A stretch of DNA of 64,000 bases, from NCBI GenBank assembly GCA_030295235.1, contig AP026144.1, positions 682,001 through 746,000 of the forward strand, given 5' to 3'. The DNA is from Fistulifera solaris (Eukaryota > Bacillariophyta > Bacillariophyceae > Naviculales > Stauroneidaceae). The position numbers and the translations under genes are program-made. Under the pieces are notes generated by a model. It was not told the DNA's origin, did no database searches, and saw only the letters and a program-made list of their open reading frames with translations. Below, piece after piece: positions 23,814-34,587 of the stretch; within the stretch, counting starts at the first letter, position 1, and every line of letters starts with the position of its first letter.

Positions 23814-25357
23814 ATGTCGAGTATTCGCACCAATCGCCCCTCACCTTTCAAGGACTCCTCGAGCATCACCGATATCGAATCGGGCTTTCCGTCTCACAGT
23901 AAGCGGCTGCTTGAGAAAGCAAGAGAGATCTGGGCTCGAAAAGCCGCCACGGCAAGTTCGATAGCCATCGTCGTTTTGCTCGTCGTGGGCGTTTCCTTTT
24001 TTCGTCTCGTCACGACGTGGTCTTGGTCGCAATCACTCTTGTTCGCCATTTCGACGGCCACCAGTGTCGGATATGGTCATATTCATACACCACGAACGAC
24101 TCTGTTTCAGCTCTTTTGTCTCTTTACATATTGGTGGGTTTCGCGCTGCTGGCGTTGGTGGCGGCCCAGCTCTATCAGTACTTCACTCTCGACGATACGA
24201 ACGAAACAGCTGATACTAAGCGACCCATTGATCGATCCTCGCCCACAAATCCTACACGTTCCAAACACAGCGAGATATTCGGTCTCTGGGAAGGAGAAAT
24301 CAAAAAGCATTTCGTCAGACACATCATGAGCGAGCCCTTTCCGTCGGCTTTCCTCTCTTTCTCGTATTCATCATCGGTACGATCGTCATTGGAACCGCTG
24401 AACAATGGAGCTTTCACGAAGCATTGTACTTCGCCGTAGTATCGTCTACATCCGTGGGGTACGGTGATTTTACTCCGAAAACGCCTTTGGGTATTTGGGT
24501 CACGTGCATCTGGTTGCCCTGCAGCATCCTCTTCATGTCCATCAGCATGGGGACGATGGCTCAGTGGTATTTAAAAGATTGGCGGTACAGGACCAGCATT
24601 GTACGGTTTGTCGAAAATTATGCGGGAGGACCGCACGTATTGCCCACGGTACTTTTTATTCGCGGGGGCGCTTCTGATTGGGCAGATCGAAGAATGGACG
24701 TTACTGGAGTCCGTTTATTTTGCGGTGGTGAGTTCCTGTACCGTTGGCTACGGAGATTTTCATCCTAGCACGACCATTGGTATGGTGCTGACTATAATTT
24801 GGCTGCCTTGTAGCATTTTGTCCATCTCGGTTTATATGAGTGTTGTGGCGAGACTATTTCTTCGTTTGACTAGCCAGATCAACGAAGAACTGGACAACTT
24901 TATTCGACGAAGAAGCACCCGTATCGTGTCAGCTTGTGGTGGGGTCATTGTCGTTGCACTCCCGCTACTTAATACATTACTGACGGGTGCTTTACTAGTC
25001 GGGCATGCGGAGCGATGGTCTTTCTTGGAATCCATCTATTTTGCGTTGGTGAGCTCTTTTACAATCGGTAAGACAACGGATGCTATTCCCTCACAGTTGT
25101 AACTGCACTACACACCGTCTGACGATCGCACTTCAATATTGTCAGGCTACGGAGATTATCATCCAAGGACAACGTTGGGCATGGTGTTCACTTGTGCGTG
25201 GTTGCCTTGTAATCTCGTCTTCACTTCTGTCTACATGGGCTCGATTGCACGGTGGTATTTGTCCTTGAGCTCAAAGAAAATACAACGAATTGAAGACCAA
25301 CTACGGCGACATGGATCGGAAGAATCTGAAACAGAAAAAGCTATTTCATCTCCGTAA
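23814..25357 (+). CDS. K+ channel with four pore loops in one chain (8TM/4P)
   Basis: Membrane protein of about 488 residues. It has four units, each a hydrophobic segment, a pore loop with K+ filter, and a second hydrophobic segment. Filters: TSVGYGH (about residue 84), TSVGYGD (about 212), TVGYGD (about 308) and TIGYGD (about 416). The fourth filter is split by the intron at 25068-25145 (78 bp). Units 2-4 share post-filter segments of one type (TCIWLPCSILFMSISMG, TIIWLPCSILSISVYMS, TCAWLPCNLVFTSVYMG), so they arose by internal duplication; unit 1 is divergent and ends in His, not Asp. Three one-base frame breaks are read across: T missing at 24114-24117, T missing at 24358-24360, T extra at 24653-24657. 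No stop and no new start separate the units. Known K2P/TPK channels have two pore loops per chain. No EF-hand or nucleotide-binding domain is seen; the C-terminus is short and charged. Ion selectivity is inferred from the filters. Confidence 0.82.
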
Positions 25358-25579
25358 AAAACCGATTGTAAACGGTGAGATAATTTTCGGAACCAACCAT
25401 AGATACATAGACGAATAATTCTAGACAAGGGTCTCATTCACGACAGTAAAAGTCGCGATGAAGCACTTGCTACCTACTTGCTCTTCGCGAATACATAATC
25501 ACAACTGTCTAATAATTAAATTGATCAGATTGCAGAGCAAATGCAAATTTTAAATCTGCTCAACAAAACAAAGATCTGT

Positions 25580-26221
25580 TTAAGCACAGCATCCTTTCTT
25601 CTTCTTGCCTCCATCGGAAAGAGAGATGGTTTGACCGGCACTCAACGAGCTGCCCGCCGCGGCTTCCTCGGCTTGCATGTTACGGCGTGACATCAGACGG
25701 TAGATTTCAGTCAAAATTCGTTGAAAGGCAGTGTCAACGCCGCTTGCATCCAAAGCCGATGTCTCAATGAAAGCTAGATTGTGCTGTTCCGAGAAGGCCA
25801 TCGCTTCATCCGTTTCTACGGCACGCAAGTGTCGAAGATCGGACTTATTACCCACCAACATGACCACAATGTTGGCTTCCGCGTGATCTCGAAGTTCTTT
25901 CAACCAACGCTCCACATTCTCAAATGTCGGGTGCTTGGAAATGTCATAGACCAACAGAGCACCCACCGCCCCGCGATAGTAGGCAGACGTGATGGCACGG
26001 TAACGTTCTTGTCCAGCGGTATCCCAAATTTGCGCCTTAATCGTCTTTCCCTCTGCCTGAATGGATTTCGTCGCAAACTCAACACCAATCGTCGACTTGG
26101 ATTCCAAGTTAAACTCGTTTCGAGTGAAACGAGACAGCAAATTCGACTTGCCCACTCCGCTGTCGCCGATGAGCACAATTTTGAAGAGGTAATCGTATTC
26201 TTCGTCAACTCGCGATCCCAT
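25580..26221 (-). CDS. rab11: Rab11-type small GTPase
   Basis: Regulates recycling-endosome and trans-Golgi vesicle traffic. Intact 213-residue protein with P-loop [11 protein letters not shown], the Rab11 effector region ([15 protein letters not shown]), switch [25 protein letters not shown] and ETSALD guanine-specificity motifs, and a C-terminal double-Cys prenylation site (KKKKGCCA). Length and every G-box are normal. No introns and no frame break. Confidence 0.97.
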   Translation of the reverse strand: MGSRVDEEYDYLFKIVLIGDSGVGKSNLLSRFTRNEFNLESKSTIGVEFATKSIQAEGKTIKAQIWDTAGQERYRAITSAYYRGAVGALLVYDISKHPTFENVERWLKELRDHAEANIVVMLVGNKSDLRHLRAVETDEAMAFSEQHNLAFIETSALDASGVDTAFQRILTEIYRLMSRRNMQAEEAAAGSSLSAGQTISLSDGGKKKKGCCA

Positions 26222-27044
26222 GGTATTGTATTAGCTGTGTAACTAAGCAACAGAAGCACAGTCAAGAGTGAGGGAATGATAATACTTGGTACAAGAAGGC
26301 AACGGCGAGCCTGCTCGCTCGAATTATACTCGGGTCAACGGCATCGTGGGCGGTCATTCTATTCAATTAGCTCCGTTTCTACAGAAAAAGAGACAGTGAT
26401 TCATGACGTCAACCACGGACACCGTTGAACGGGCGAATTATTTTCCTCTTGAACAACAAGCCATCCCGAAGGCCCCCGCCCCACCATTTCATGACAAGAG
26501 AAACAACGATCGCAATGTGCATTATTTAAAAAGTGAAACTTAAACGACAACTTCCGCATACCTTGATGAAAGAAATAAAGACTACTGCTCGTGAAGTGTG
26601 CGTTGCACGTTTTGCGTTTTGCAACACTCCTGGCGGAACGGAACGGCGAACAGGACGGCCTCTTCAAGTCGTATGTATGAAAAGTGTTAGTCCGTTCCAT
26701 TTCACAGTAAAAGAGCATCAATGAAAATAATAGTACTTTGAGTGACAACAACCGCTCGTTCCGGGACTTCTTTATTTAGTAAATATGATACCGGTACGAT
26801 ATTTTCTCCTTGTCGAACGGTCCTTCACCACATCACTGTGAACAACGGATACTATAAAACTGGCCTTCGCAGCACATCAGAGTCAGTCGTCGAAGCTCCT
26901 TCCTTCGTCGTTCTCATCTTTTCTTTTCTCATTCCAATCCCATCACAAATCCAACAGACGACGCCCTTGTCAACAAGTGCCTTCTATTTCATATAGCCTT
27001 TAGATAGTATTTTGGGTCCAACGAATAAAACTTGAATCGGCGCC
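26222..27044. other. Divergent intergenic region between Rab11 and the lipase gene
   Basis: Probably holds both promoters. A perfect TGACGTCA lies at 26404-26411 and TACCGGTAC at 26789-26797. Short frames here look random. Confidence 0.5.
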
Positions 27045-29507
27045 ATGAGGATAGGGATGATCGTATGTTGCCTCCTCGGGATCCCATGGACCCACGCGTT
27101 TGTGACGAGCCCACCACCGCGCGGTCGTCGGCATCCCGAGCGTTACGCCACGATAGAAGCCATTTTAGAAGATTCGCGTGTCAAATTCGATATGGATATT
27201 GCCGTTTTTTGCGGAGGACTAGCATTTGATGCTTATGTTGAGCCACCAGCGGATAGCAGTCGCTGGGAAACGGGCAGCAAGGGATGGAAGGTGGCTTTTT
27301 GTTCCGAGGCGTTTACACGGAATCTTTACCAAGGCCTGGTCAAAGTAAAAGTCAAAAAGATCCTCGACTTACCGAGTAATCCCGATGGTGACAACGCCGC
27401 CGAACAAATTGTGACAGGCAAGGGTGTCGACGCGTGTTTGCTAGTCGCTGTATTGGAGGGTCACTGGAAGGAGGACATCGATTTGCTAGAGAAGGAGCAA
27501 TATCACGATGGAGTGTTGGGATTGACGGGAGCCGCACATGTAGGGAGAACAAGTACGGCATGGTCGAATGTGGATGAGCGGGCGAGTCAGCAAAGTCTGA
27601 AACAGCGGGGCGAACCGAAGCCGTATCATATTCCTGCCACGTGGGGCAAAGGTGGCATAGCCGTATGGCCGGAAGCACCACCCCAGGACCGGAAGCAGGT
27701 CAAGGAATCCGACAGTCCTAAGAAAGGACCCGTCACGAATCGGAGCAATCAATTTTTTCTTTACGTTCAAGATCCCAGCACAGCGCGACTGGTCTTTACC
27801 GTAGCGGATGACAATCGAGTTGGAGGTCTTGTTGGGGTAGGCTCGACTCATAAGCGCTTGACCAGTCTCATTCCAAAAGCAGCAAATGCACCGGAGCAGT
27901 GGATGGACGAATGGAAGAAAGCGATGATCGAACAGGCCCGTCGAAAGGGTGAAACAGATGAGTTCGAGGTGCCAGCGATAGATCCTTCCAAATTAGGAGC
28001 TTCATGGGAAGGAAAGCTCAAACTCATATCGAAACCACGAAAGAAGAGCAAACAAGGACAAATTATGACCGGAGTCGCCGCAGGGGCGGCTGTGGCTGGT
28101 CCAATGGGAGCTGCAGCTGGATTTGTGATCGGGAATTTGTACGAGGGACAAGTGCAAGGCGTTATTGAGTGCGAATTGAATTATTTACCGATTTTACCAA
28201 ATCAAGCTGCACGAAGACCGGTGTATACGGTGAAGGGAGGAATGCCTGGTATTGACTGGGGTGAACTTTTCCAGAAGTACCAATCGCGCAAAAGTCAGTT
28301 ATCTGAGAATTTCAGCCAGCCAAGCCCGTCCGTGTCAGACATTGGGCATAAACTGAGAGAGATGAAAGATCTCGAACACTGTTTTTTTGTGAATCATGAT
28401 ATCACAGGCGGTACATGTGCTGTTTATCGATCTTTGGAGAAAAAGGTGATCGTCGTGTCGTTTCGAGGCACTTGTGAACCGGTGGACTTGTTCACCGACA
28501 CGACTTTGGTACAAGAGCCATGGATTGAAGGAGAGGATATGAAAGATCCTGAAATCATTAAAGTTCATTCTGGTTTTCGAACATCCATGGATTCCATTTC
28601 GAGGAGGTTGAAGGAGCTTATATTGGCGACGCCGGCACCGGGTGATGACATATCGGATTACGATATGCTGGTAACAGGACATTCGCTGGGTGGTGCTCTC
28701 GCCACACTGTTCATTGCCGACATAGGCGAACATGGAATCGATGCCGGTCGCGGTTTACCTCAATCGAAACCCTCCGATGTGTGGTGGAAGAGCATTGCCA
28801 ACACGCTCACTGGCCAAAAGGCTGCGGATATGGAAGACAAAAGGCCTCCACGCCCGAAGTCGTTATACTTGTACAACTTTGGAAGTCCCCGAGTCGGTAA
28901 TGAACGCTTCCGTATCATGTTTGACTCTCTTCTCGCCGATGGCCGCATCACACAGGCCTACCGAGTGGTAAATGGCGAAGATGTGGTGGCGCGATTGCCC
29001 CGGACAGTCAATGCTCTCGTGTTCGGTAACGTTGGCTACGATCACGTGGGGACTACCGTCTTGGTCAAAGACCCTAGCCAAGCCGACGATGGCGAACCGT
29101 TATTGTGGGTCGAGGGCGAATCAGATGACAATACTTGTCCCGTTCGCGATGGCATTGCGTTAACCAACCCTTTGAGTGAAGGGTCCTTGCTCGCCGACCT
29201 AATTAACGCGACCAAGACTGTACTCAACGATGAAGACAATTCGAAGAATTTTGATCTGTGGACCAAAGTCGGTAGCGCCGCCATGATGGTGACCGAACGC
29301 TTCAAAACGGTCTCCGCCAGTGACCTGGCGTCGGTGTTGGGTATCGATCAGAAGTTTACGGAACGTGAGGTTCGAATCATTCAAAGCCTTTTGGAAGGGA
29401 AAGCAGTAGCTCACCACATGGAAGATCAGTATTACGGATCGATGGGACGGGCTTGCGGATACAAAGCGGTAGTTGGTGAAGAACTTGTCGAGTTGCAAGA
29501 TACTTAG
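27045..29507 (+). CDS. Class 3 lipase-domain protein with plastid-type leader
   Basis: Predicted alpha/beta-hydrolase of 820 residues acting on acylglycerols or galactolipids; the substrate is not determined. The N-terminus is a signal peptide ending in THAFVTSP, an ASAFAP-like site that points to plastid or secretory import. A region after it (about 60-130) has the look of a C2-like beta domain (LVKVKVKKILDLPS). A Gly/Ala-rich hydrophobic stretch (GVAAGAAVAGPMGAAAGFVIG) may touch the membrane. The lipase core follows: VVSFRGTCEPVDLFTD, the nucleophile elbow VTGHSLGGALATLF, NFGSPRVGNERF, VVNGEDVVARLPR with the probable Asp, and the His in YDHVG. The frame is unbroken. Confidence 0.88.
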   Translation: MRIGMIVCCLLGIPWTHAFVTSPPPRGRRHPERYATIEAILEDSRVKFDMDIAVFCGGLAFDAYVEPPADSSRWETGSKGWKVAFCSEAFTRNLYQGLVKVKVKKILDLPSNPDGDNAAEQIVTGKGVDACLLVAVLEGHWKEDIDLLEKEQYHDGVLGLTGAAHVGRTSTAWSNVDERASQQSLKQRGEPKPYHIPATWGKGGIAVWPEAPPQDRKQVKESDSPKKGPVTNRSNQFFLYVQDPSTARLVFTVADDNRVGGLVGVGSTHKRLTSLIPKAANAPEQWMDEWKKAMIEQARRKGETDEFEVPAIDPSKLGASWEGKLKLISKPRKKSKQGQIMTGVAAGAAVAGPMGAAAGFVIGNLYEGQVQGVIECELNYLPILPNQAARRPVYTVKGGMPGIDWGELFQKYQSRKSQLSENFSQPSPSVSDIGHKLREMKDLEHCFFVNHDITGGTCAVYRSLEKKVIVVSFRGTCEPVDLFTDTTLVQEPWIEGEDMKDPEIIKVHSGFRTSMDSISRRLKELILATPAPGDDISDYDMLVTGHSLGGALATLFIADIGEHGIDAGRGLPQSKPSDVWWKSIANTLTGQKAADMEDKRPPRPKSLYLYNFGSPRVGNERFRIMFDSLLADGRITQAYRVVNGEDVVARLPRTVNALVFGNVGYDHVGTTVLVKDPSQADDGEPLLWVEGESDDNTCPVRDGIALTNPLSEGSLLADLINATKTVLNDEDNSKNFDLWTKVGSAAMMVTERFKTVSASDLASVLGIDQKFTEREVRIIQSLLEGKAVAHHMEDQYYGSMGRACGYKAVVGEELVELQDT

Positions 29508-29669
29508 AATATGAAGTGACTGGGCGGTAATAGGTTTATAATAGAATAGATAATTGTTGGTTTTACTTTGTACCATTTAGCCTATTGAATTTCCTCAAAG
29601 GAGAATTTTAATCTACAGCAATTTATGAAACAATTCCACAGAGGATGGATATATTTACAATTTTCATTG

Positions 29670-30281
29670 TTAAACCAGTAGTAAAGCAGCAGCACTGGCT
29701 TGCCCCATGGCCTGCGCAAACAGACGACTCGGTCGGCTGATCGATTCACAGCTGATGCGAATAATTTCTTCGGAGGTTTGCGATTGTTGTAAATCCAAAA
29801 GGAGTTCCGCCAATTCAAAACGACGTACTTGCCGATCTTTGCTCATCGATCGAGCGGTCCATCGTTCCATTCCGACGCGGTTGGGTGCGGCGGTGATCCA
29901 TCGTTGTAAATGATGGCGCTCGGAGGGTGTCGATAGGATTTGGAAGGGTTCGTGTTCAGAAACCGCGCTCTTGCAAATCGTAAACGAGTGTTCCAACACA
30001 CGTTGATAGCTGAAGGGTGCCCGGTTTTGCGATTCAAATTGAATGATCGTTTTGGCCATGCCCATGGTATTTCGCTTGAACATTTTGTAATCAGCTGCTG
30101 TATACCATAGCTCCGCGCAGTCTTCGCTGCACAGCATTTGATTCTCGTGGTAGACATTGGCCATACCGTCGAAGGAAACCGTTCTCGTACTTTCACGAGT
30201 CGTTGACTTCGGTCGATCAACAGTGACCGTCGATGAGACGGACGAGCAGTCTAGAAGAGATAGATCGCGTTGTACACCCAT
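29670..30281 (-). CDS. Diatom-type unknown protein, 203 residues
   Basis: Intact ATG-initiated frame. A conserved-looking core reads VSFDGMANVYHENQML, then ELWYTAADYKMFKRNT, and later a helical region with RRFELAELLLDLQQ. This order (a V-F strand, LWY, then helices) resembles a large family of uncharacterised diatom proteins with a short N-terminal LWY-type motif and a basic helical C-terminus; I cannot give a function. No signal peptide or membrane segment apart from an Ala-rich C-terminal end. Confidence 0.7.
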   Translation of the reverse strand: MGVQRDLSLLDCSSVSSTVTVDRPKSTTRESTRTVSFDGMANVYHENQMLCSEDCAELWYTAADYKMFKRNTMGMAKTIIQFESQNRAPFSYQRVLEHSFTICKSAVSEHEPFQILSTPSERHHLQRWITAAPNRVGMERWTARSMSKDRQVRRFELAELLLDLQQSQTSEEIIRISCESISRPSRLFAQAMGQASAAALLLV

Positions 30282-30924
30282 CGTTTTTTCCTATTCTTGG
30301 TGAAGTTGATTGCTAGTGTTAGCAACTTAAAAAAAAGAAAAAAATTGTGACACCGAAAAGAGGCGAGAAGAAAGAAAGAAAGTGCGAATTCGGGTCTGGC
30401 ATCGGGACATTTCTCCACTTCACCGAACACAAAGAACCGACGAACGGATCTTTTCCGGGGAGCATTCAGAATTTGAATTGGATATTCTCTTATTTTATAC
30501 CGTTTCTCTGCTTTACATTACTCCCCGTTCTTCAACGGACCTTTTTTCCCGCATGCCGTTTTCGGCCCAAATTCTGTGGCCCAAGCAAGTGGATAGGGAA
30601 AATCCGACTATCCGACAAACAGCAAGACCCCTATCAGCGAAGGAGGAAGAATCCTACTCGGCGTACTGTATCGTGTACAGACTCACTTCCCCGATTAACC
30701 CTTAACCCCGACCCGTGAATATCTAACTCAGGACTCAGTAACCTGTGAATAAAATAAAAGGACGAGATCCCAGTAAAAAAAAACAAACTAGCTCCTAACA
30801 ATGACAAGCGTGCTTTTACTTTATATACAGAAGGAATAGAAAACCAAGAGATACCGTTGACAGGGTAGTTGAGCGTGCAAAAGCCGGTCAAAGGAGGCAA
30901 GTCCATCACCAACCACTGTCGAAA
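30282..30924. other. Spacer between two reverse-strand genes
   Basis: AT-rich patches and short purine tracts, with no supportable gene. Small frames at 30347-30718 and 30634-30912 look like random translation. Confidence 0.5.
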
Positions 30925-32630
30925 CTATTGACGTCTTATCCCCGATTGCGCATTGACCGATTCCAAAAGAACCACAGCGGGTGCTACTTTGGTTTCGAGG
31001 GTCCTTCGATCATAGGACGTTCGTTGCATTTGAATGCTGTGACCCATGTACAGTGCTAAAGCTTCGAGTTCCTTTTCGGAGGCATCGGTGGATTCCCGCA
31101 CGTGTGTGACCACCATGTCCCGCAACAAATGCGGATTGGTGCGCTTTCCCGTGTAACGATAACAGGCTCGCGATACAATTTGGTACAGCGAATCCTGGGT
31201 CAACGGTTTGCCGGTCCGGGGCTGCGCAAAGAGGAAATTGGTGCTGGGCTGTAAACAGGGACGCCAATGTTCCAAAAAATCGTCAATCGAATCGGTCAAT
31301 CGAGCATGTAATCGTAGTGGAGCACGCTGTCCGTACACTTTTCCGGTTTTGTAATCGTCCGCGCCGTGTCGGATCGTCCAACACTCATCGTCCTTCACGA
31401 ACGTCCGCCCCAATTCCAGCTCTCGAATAGTACGCTGTCGATCCGGAACGCTGGCAAAGATTTGTAAAATGAGATATTTTTGATACAATATAGCAATTTT
31501 TCTCCGTTCAGTGTTCTTTGCTTTTGGATCCAATAATTTCATTTCGTTCCGCAATTCCTCGCCCGCGCGCTGGACGACATGTAAAAATTGCGGCCAACTT
31601 AACCACTTTTGGGCCTCGTCACTCGATCGACCTGCCACGGATTGTTTGCGGTTCGCATCGCGTTGCAGCTTGCGCAATTCTCGTATGGCAGGTATGTCGT
31701 CGTAGGGTTGATTGGTGGCGGTGGAATCACTTTCGTGAGCGAAACGGTATTTGAATAGCTTGATCAGACCACGCACCAAATTGGCTTCGTACGACGCCGA
31801 AATCGAGCGTGTTTTCCGGAGCCAAAGTAAGAAAGCGACGACATCGCTCGCGGACTCTTTTCCTTGGTGGGGATAATGTCAAACAGCGAACTATTCCTTC
31901 CGAATTGGCCTCGGTGTTCCATATGCCATCCCAGAAAAAGGCGAGCGTGTCTCATGTAAACATCAGCTGTGGCTTTCCGTATAGGACTTTCTTGTTGCAA
32001 AATACTAGGTTCCATCATGAACTTGAAAAACGCCTCCAAGTCCTGCATCAGTCGGGGGTAATTCGGATCCTTCGGACGAAGGCCATAATTATCACTGGGA
32101 CGTGCTTTGGCTGTTGGATTGACAACGGTCTCTTTCATATGAGGCCGACGTGTGCTGTTGGTCATGTCATGGGCAAAAATTTCCGTCACTGGTGGCGAAC
32201 TTGTCAATGTCTGATTGGATGGGCCCTGGCTTTCTCCACTCTGGATGGCTGTCACTGCAGCATCGAGGACCGGCGCAAGGGCAGCTCGGGTATGGTGCGC
32301 CATCCAGGGCGGAAAACCAAAATCTTGAATAAGAACAGATGAGATCTTATCATTGTCTATTGACCGAAAAATTGCCTGCAGCGACGAACTATCCCCATTC
32401 TCCGCCAATAAGCCTTCTTGAATGAGCTTGTCGGTCAACTGCTTTTGTTGTTGCGTGTTTGGGCAATTTTGCAATAAATGGATGATGAAAGGATCCGAAC
32501 AGTCTTCATGGAAGAGCCTATTATTATTTAAAGCAGTTTTCAGACGGTCTACGGAAGTGAAATGCAACAAAGGCTGCCGTTGCGCGTCGGACAAGAAACA
32601 AAAAGAGAGCAACGAGTAACCGAAGAACAT
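30925..32630 (-). CDS. Tyrosine recombinase (phage integrase-like) protein
   Basis: DNA breaking-rejoining enzyme fold, about 568 residues. The C-terminal third has the full catalytic set: Arg in PDRQRTIRELELG (about 398-403), Lys428 in DYKTGK, His501-x-x-Arg504 in NPHLLRDMVVTH, His531 in LYMGHSIQ and Tyr540 in QRTSYDRRT. Before it, a SAM-like region (ASDVVAFLLWL, SYEANLVRGLIKLFKYR) resembles the core-binding domain. The N-terminus from the ATG at 32630 (MFFGYSLLSFCFLSDAQRQ) looks like a signal peptide or organelle leader. One A is missing in the run at 31858-31861 (T run on the + strand), separating PTKEK from the continuing frame. The ORF could extend upstream to 32708 only with a non-ATG start. 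No inverted repeats or neighbouring transposon genes are seen, so it may be a domesticated single gene. Confidence 0.82.
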
Positions 32631-33511
32631 AGCTGGGGCTTGAACTCGTCGAGATGCCCTTTTCCCGGAAGAAATAGTTTGCGGTGAGAAGAGTGATGTA
32701 AAGATCAAAGGAAACGTAAATGAGATGAATGGCTTTATGAATGAATGTTGATGGGCAAACGTTTCAAATTGGAGGCAAAATTCATCGGCGTCGAAAAAAT
32801 TGGAGGGAATTTTGAGTAGTGAGATTGTAGCTTCTCTGATAAATAGGATCCGTGATCAGGACGGCTTTCTTGAGTTTCAGAGTTGTCATGTCGTCTCATA
32901 GGATACACGTGTATATTGAATATATGAATTATCGGAACTAAATGGAAAAGAAGAAAGCTGTATACTTACAGATTCTTTTCCCCAACACGGCACTCCAACG
33001 AAAAGCATTACCACTGTCCAGTGCCACCGGCCATCGGCATTAAGGAAGGTTCTGCCGGGCGGTTCCAACAGTGGCTAAATAAATTTTATAGAATATTCAG
33101 AATGTATATAAAAACAGTCCAACCAATACCGGGTAATGCACCGAGGCGCGCGTTGATAGAGGAACCCGTTATGTTTCGCATTTCTGTTCACCTGGCTCAC
33201 TTTCATTGACCTGGTTGTTTCAAGCAAATCAACAACAGTTGCTATTTTGCTTCCCAACATTATAATTCGGTCGAAAGGAGTGATTATGGAGCGGTGAGTC
33301 TATGAAAGAACGTGGACGGGTGTCCGGCTGCGGCCTTGTAGCGGCCGGGGCAAATGCCGAACAAATTGTCAAAAAAAAAGACGGGAAGAATGGAGCTTGC
33401 GATACAATGCGTTGCTATCTGTCAGTTGAATTGAAATCAATTCTATTTTGTTGTTGTGTGTTTAATCACCGACACATGGCTCACCTTTTCTCCTTTATCA
33501 TTTCGTCAACA
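32631..33511. other. Divergent spacer between the recombinase-like gene and CDKA
   Basis: AT-rich and likely to hold both promoters. No gene supported; the frame open from 33302 into the CDK gene has no other ATG as well placed as 33512. Confidence 0.5.
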
Positions 33512-34425
33512 ATGACATTCCAATTCGGCACACGAAGCTACCAAAAATTGAAAAGCCGGACGCGGCCTTGGGAGAAGGAACCTACGGAGTCGTTTACAAG
33601 GCGAAGGATCTTGTCAATAATGAAATTGTTGCGTTGAAGCGTATCCGCCTCGAAGTCGAAGATGAAGGAATTCCTTCCACCGCGCTTCGAGAAATTAGCC
33701 TCCTACGAGAGTTGAACCATCGCAACATTGTAGATTTGAAAGATTGCGTGCAAGAAGATGGCCGCTTGTATCTTGTTTTTGAGTTTCTTGACAAGGACTT
33801 GAAGAAGTACATGGAATCTGTGAATGGGCTTCTCTCTGCTGCTCAGGTAAAGTCCTATCTTTTCCAGCTTTGCCGGGGCTTGGCCTTCTGCCATGCTCGC
33901 GGTGTCATGCACCGTGACTTGAAGCCACAAAACCTCTTGGTCACACGTGATGGGATTCTCAAAATCGCCGATTTTGGTCTAGCTCGAGCGTATTGTCCGC
34001 CAATTCGTCCGCTTACCCACGAAGTTGTCACTCTCTGGTATCGACCCCCGGAAATCCTTCTCGGGTCGCAAGCCTACGCTCCCCCGGTGGATGTCTGGGC
34101 CGTCGGTACCATTTTCGTCGAAATGGTGACCAAGCGTCCCCTCTTCCCCGGCGACTCAGAAATCGATCAGCTCTACAAGATTTTCCGACAACTCGGAACT
34201 CCTACCGAAAATGTCTGGCGTGGCGTTCAAACGCTCCAGGACTGGAACACGGCGTTCCCCATCTGGTACAAGTCCGATTTCTCGCCCGTCGTTTTGCAGA
34301 ATTTGGAGCCTGCCGGTTTGGAATTGCTCGAAATGTTCTTAGCCTACGATCCCAAGGACCGCATCACGGTGAAGGAGTCGCTGCACCATCCGTACTTTGA
34401 TGATTTGAACAAGGAGAACATTTAA
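33512..34425 (+). CDS. CDKA: Cyclin-dependent kinase, CDKA class (PSTALRE)
   Basis: Ser/Thr kinase controlling cell-cycle transitions with cyclins, about 304 residues. Gly loop [13 protein letters not shown] (with the inhibitory Thr/Tyr pair), cyclin-binding helix PSTALRE instead of PSTAIRE, catalytic [19 protein letters not shown], activation-loop Thr in [15 protein letters not shown] and a normal C-lobe. One A is missing from the run at 33543-33547, which splits the first strand (SYQK) from the rest. After correction the N-terminus reads SYQKIEK, then a five-residue insert PDAAL before the Gly loop, where most CDKs go directly from IEK to IGEGTYG. Diatoms carry a PSTAIRE CDKA1 and a PSTALRE CDKA2; this fits the second. 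Confidence 0.94.
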
Positions 34426-34587
34426 TAATAACGATGGCTGCGTCAGCGCGCTAGAGCTCTTAATCGATTGTAGTAATCTACTGTTTATGATTTGCATACA
34501 ACTAGCTAGTAAAATCGTTTCTATTAGCTGACATTTAAATGGAAAAGAGTGCCATTACATTGTTAGCAAACGAAAAAAAGCCAGGCT

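Noticed and set aside
26401-26996. Frames of 63-116 codons in the Rab11/lipase spacer
   Set aside because: Low-complexity or random composition, in competing phases, no motifs.
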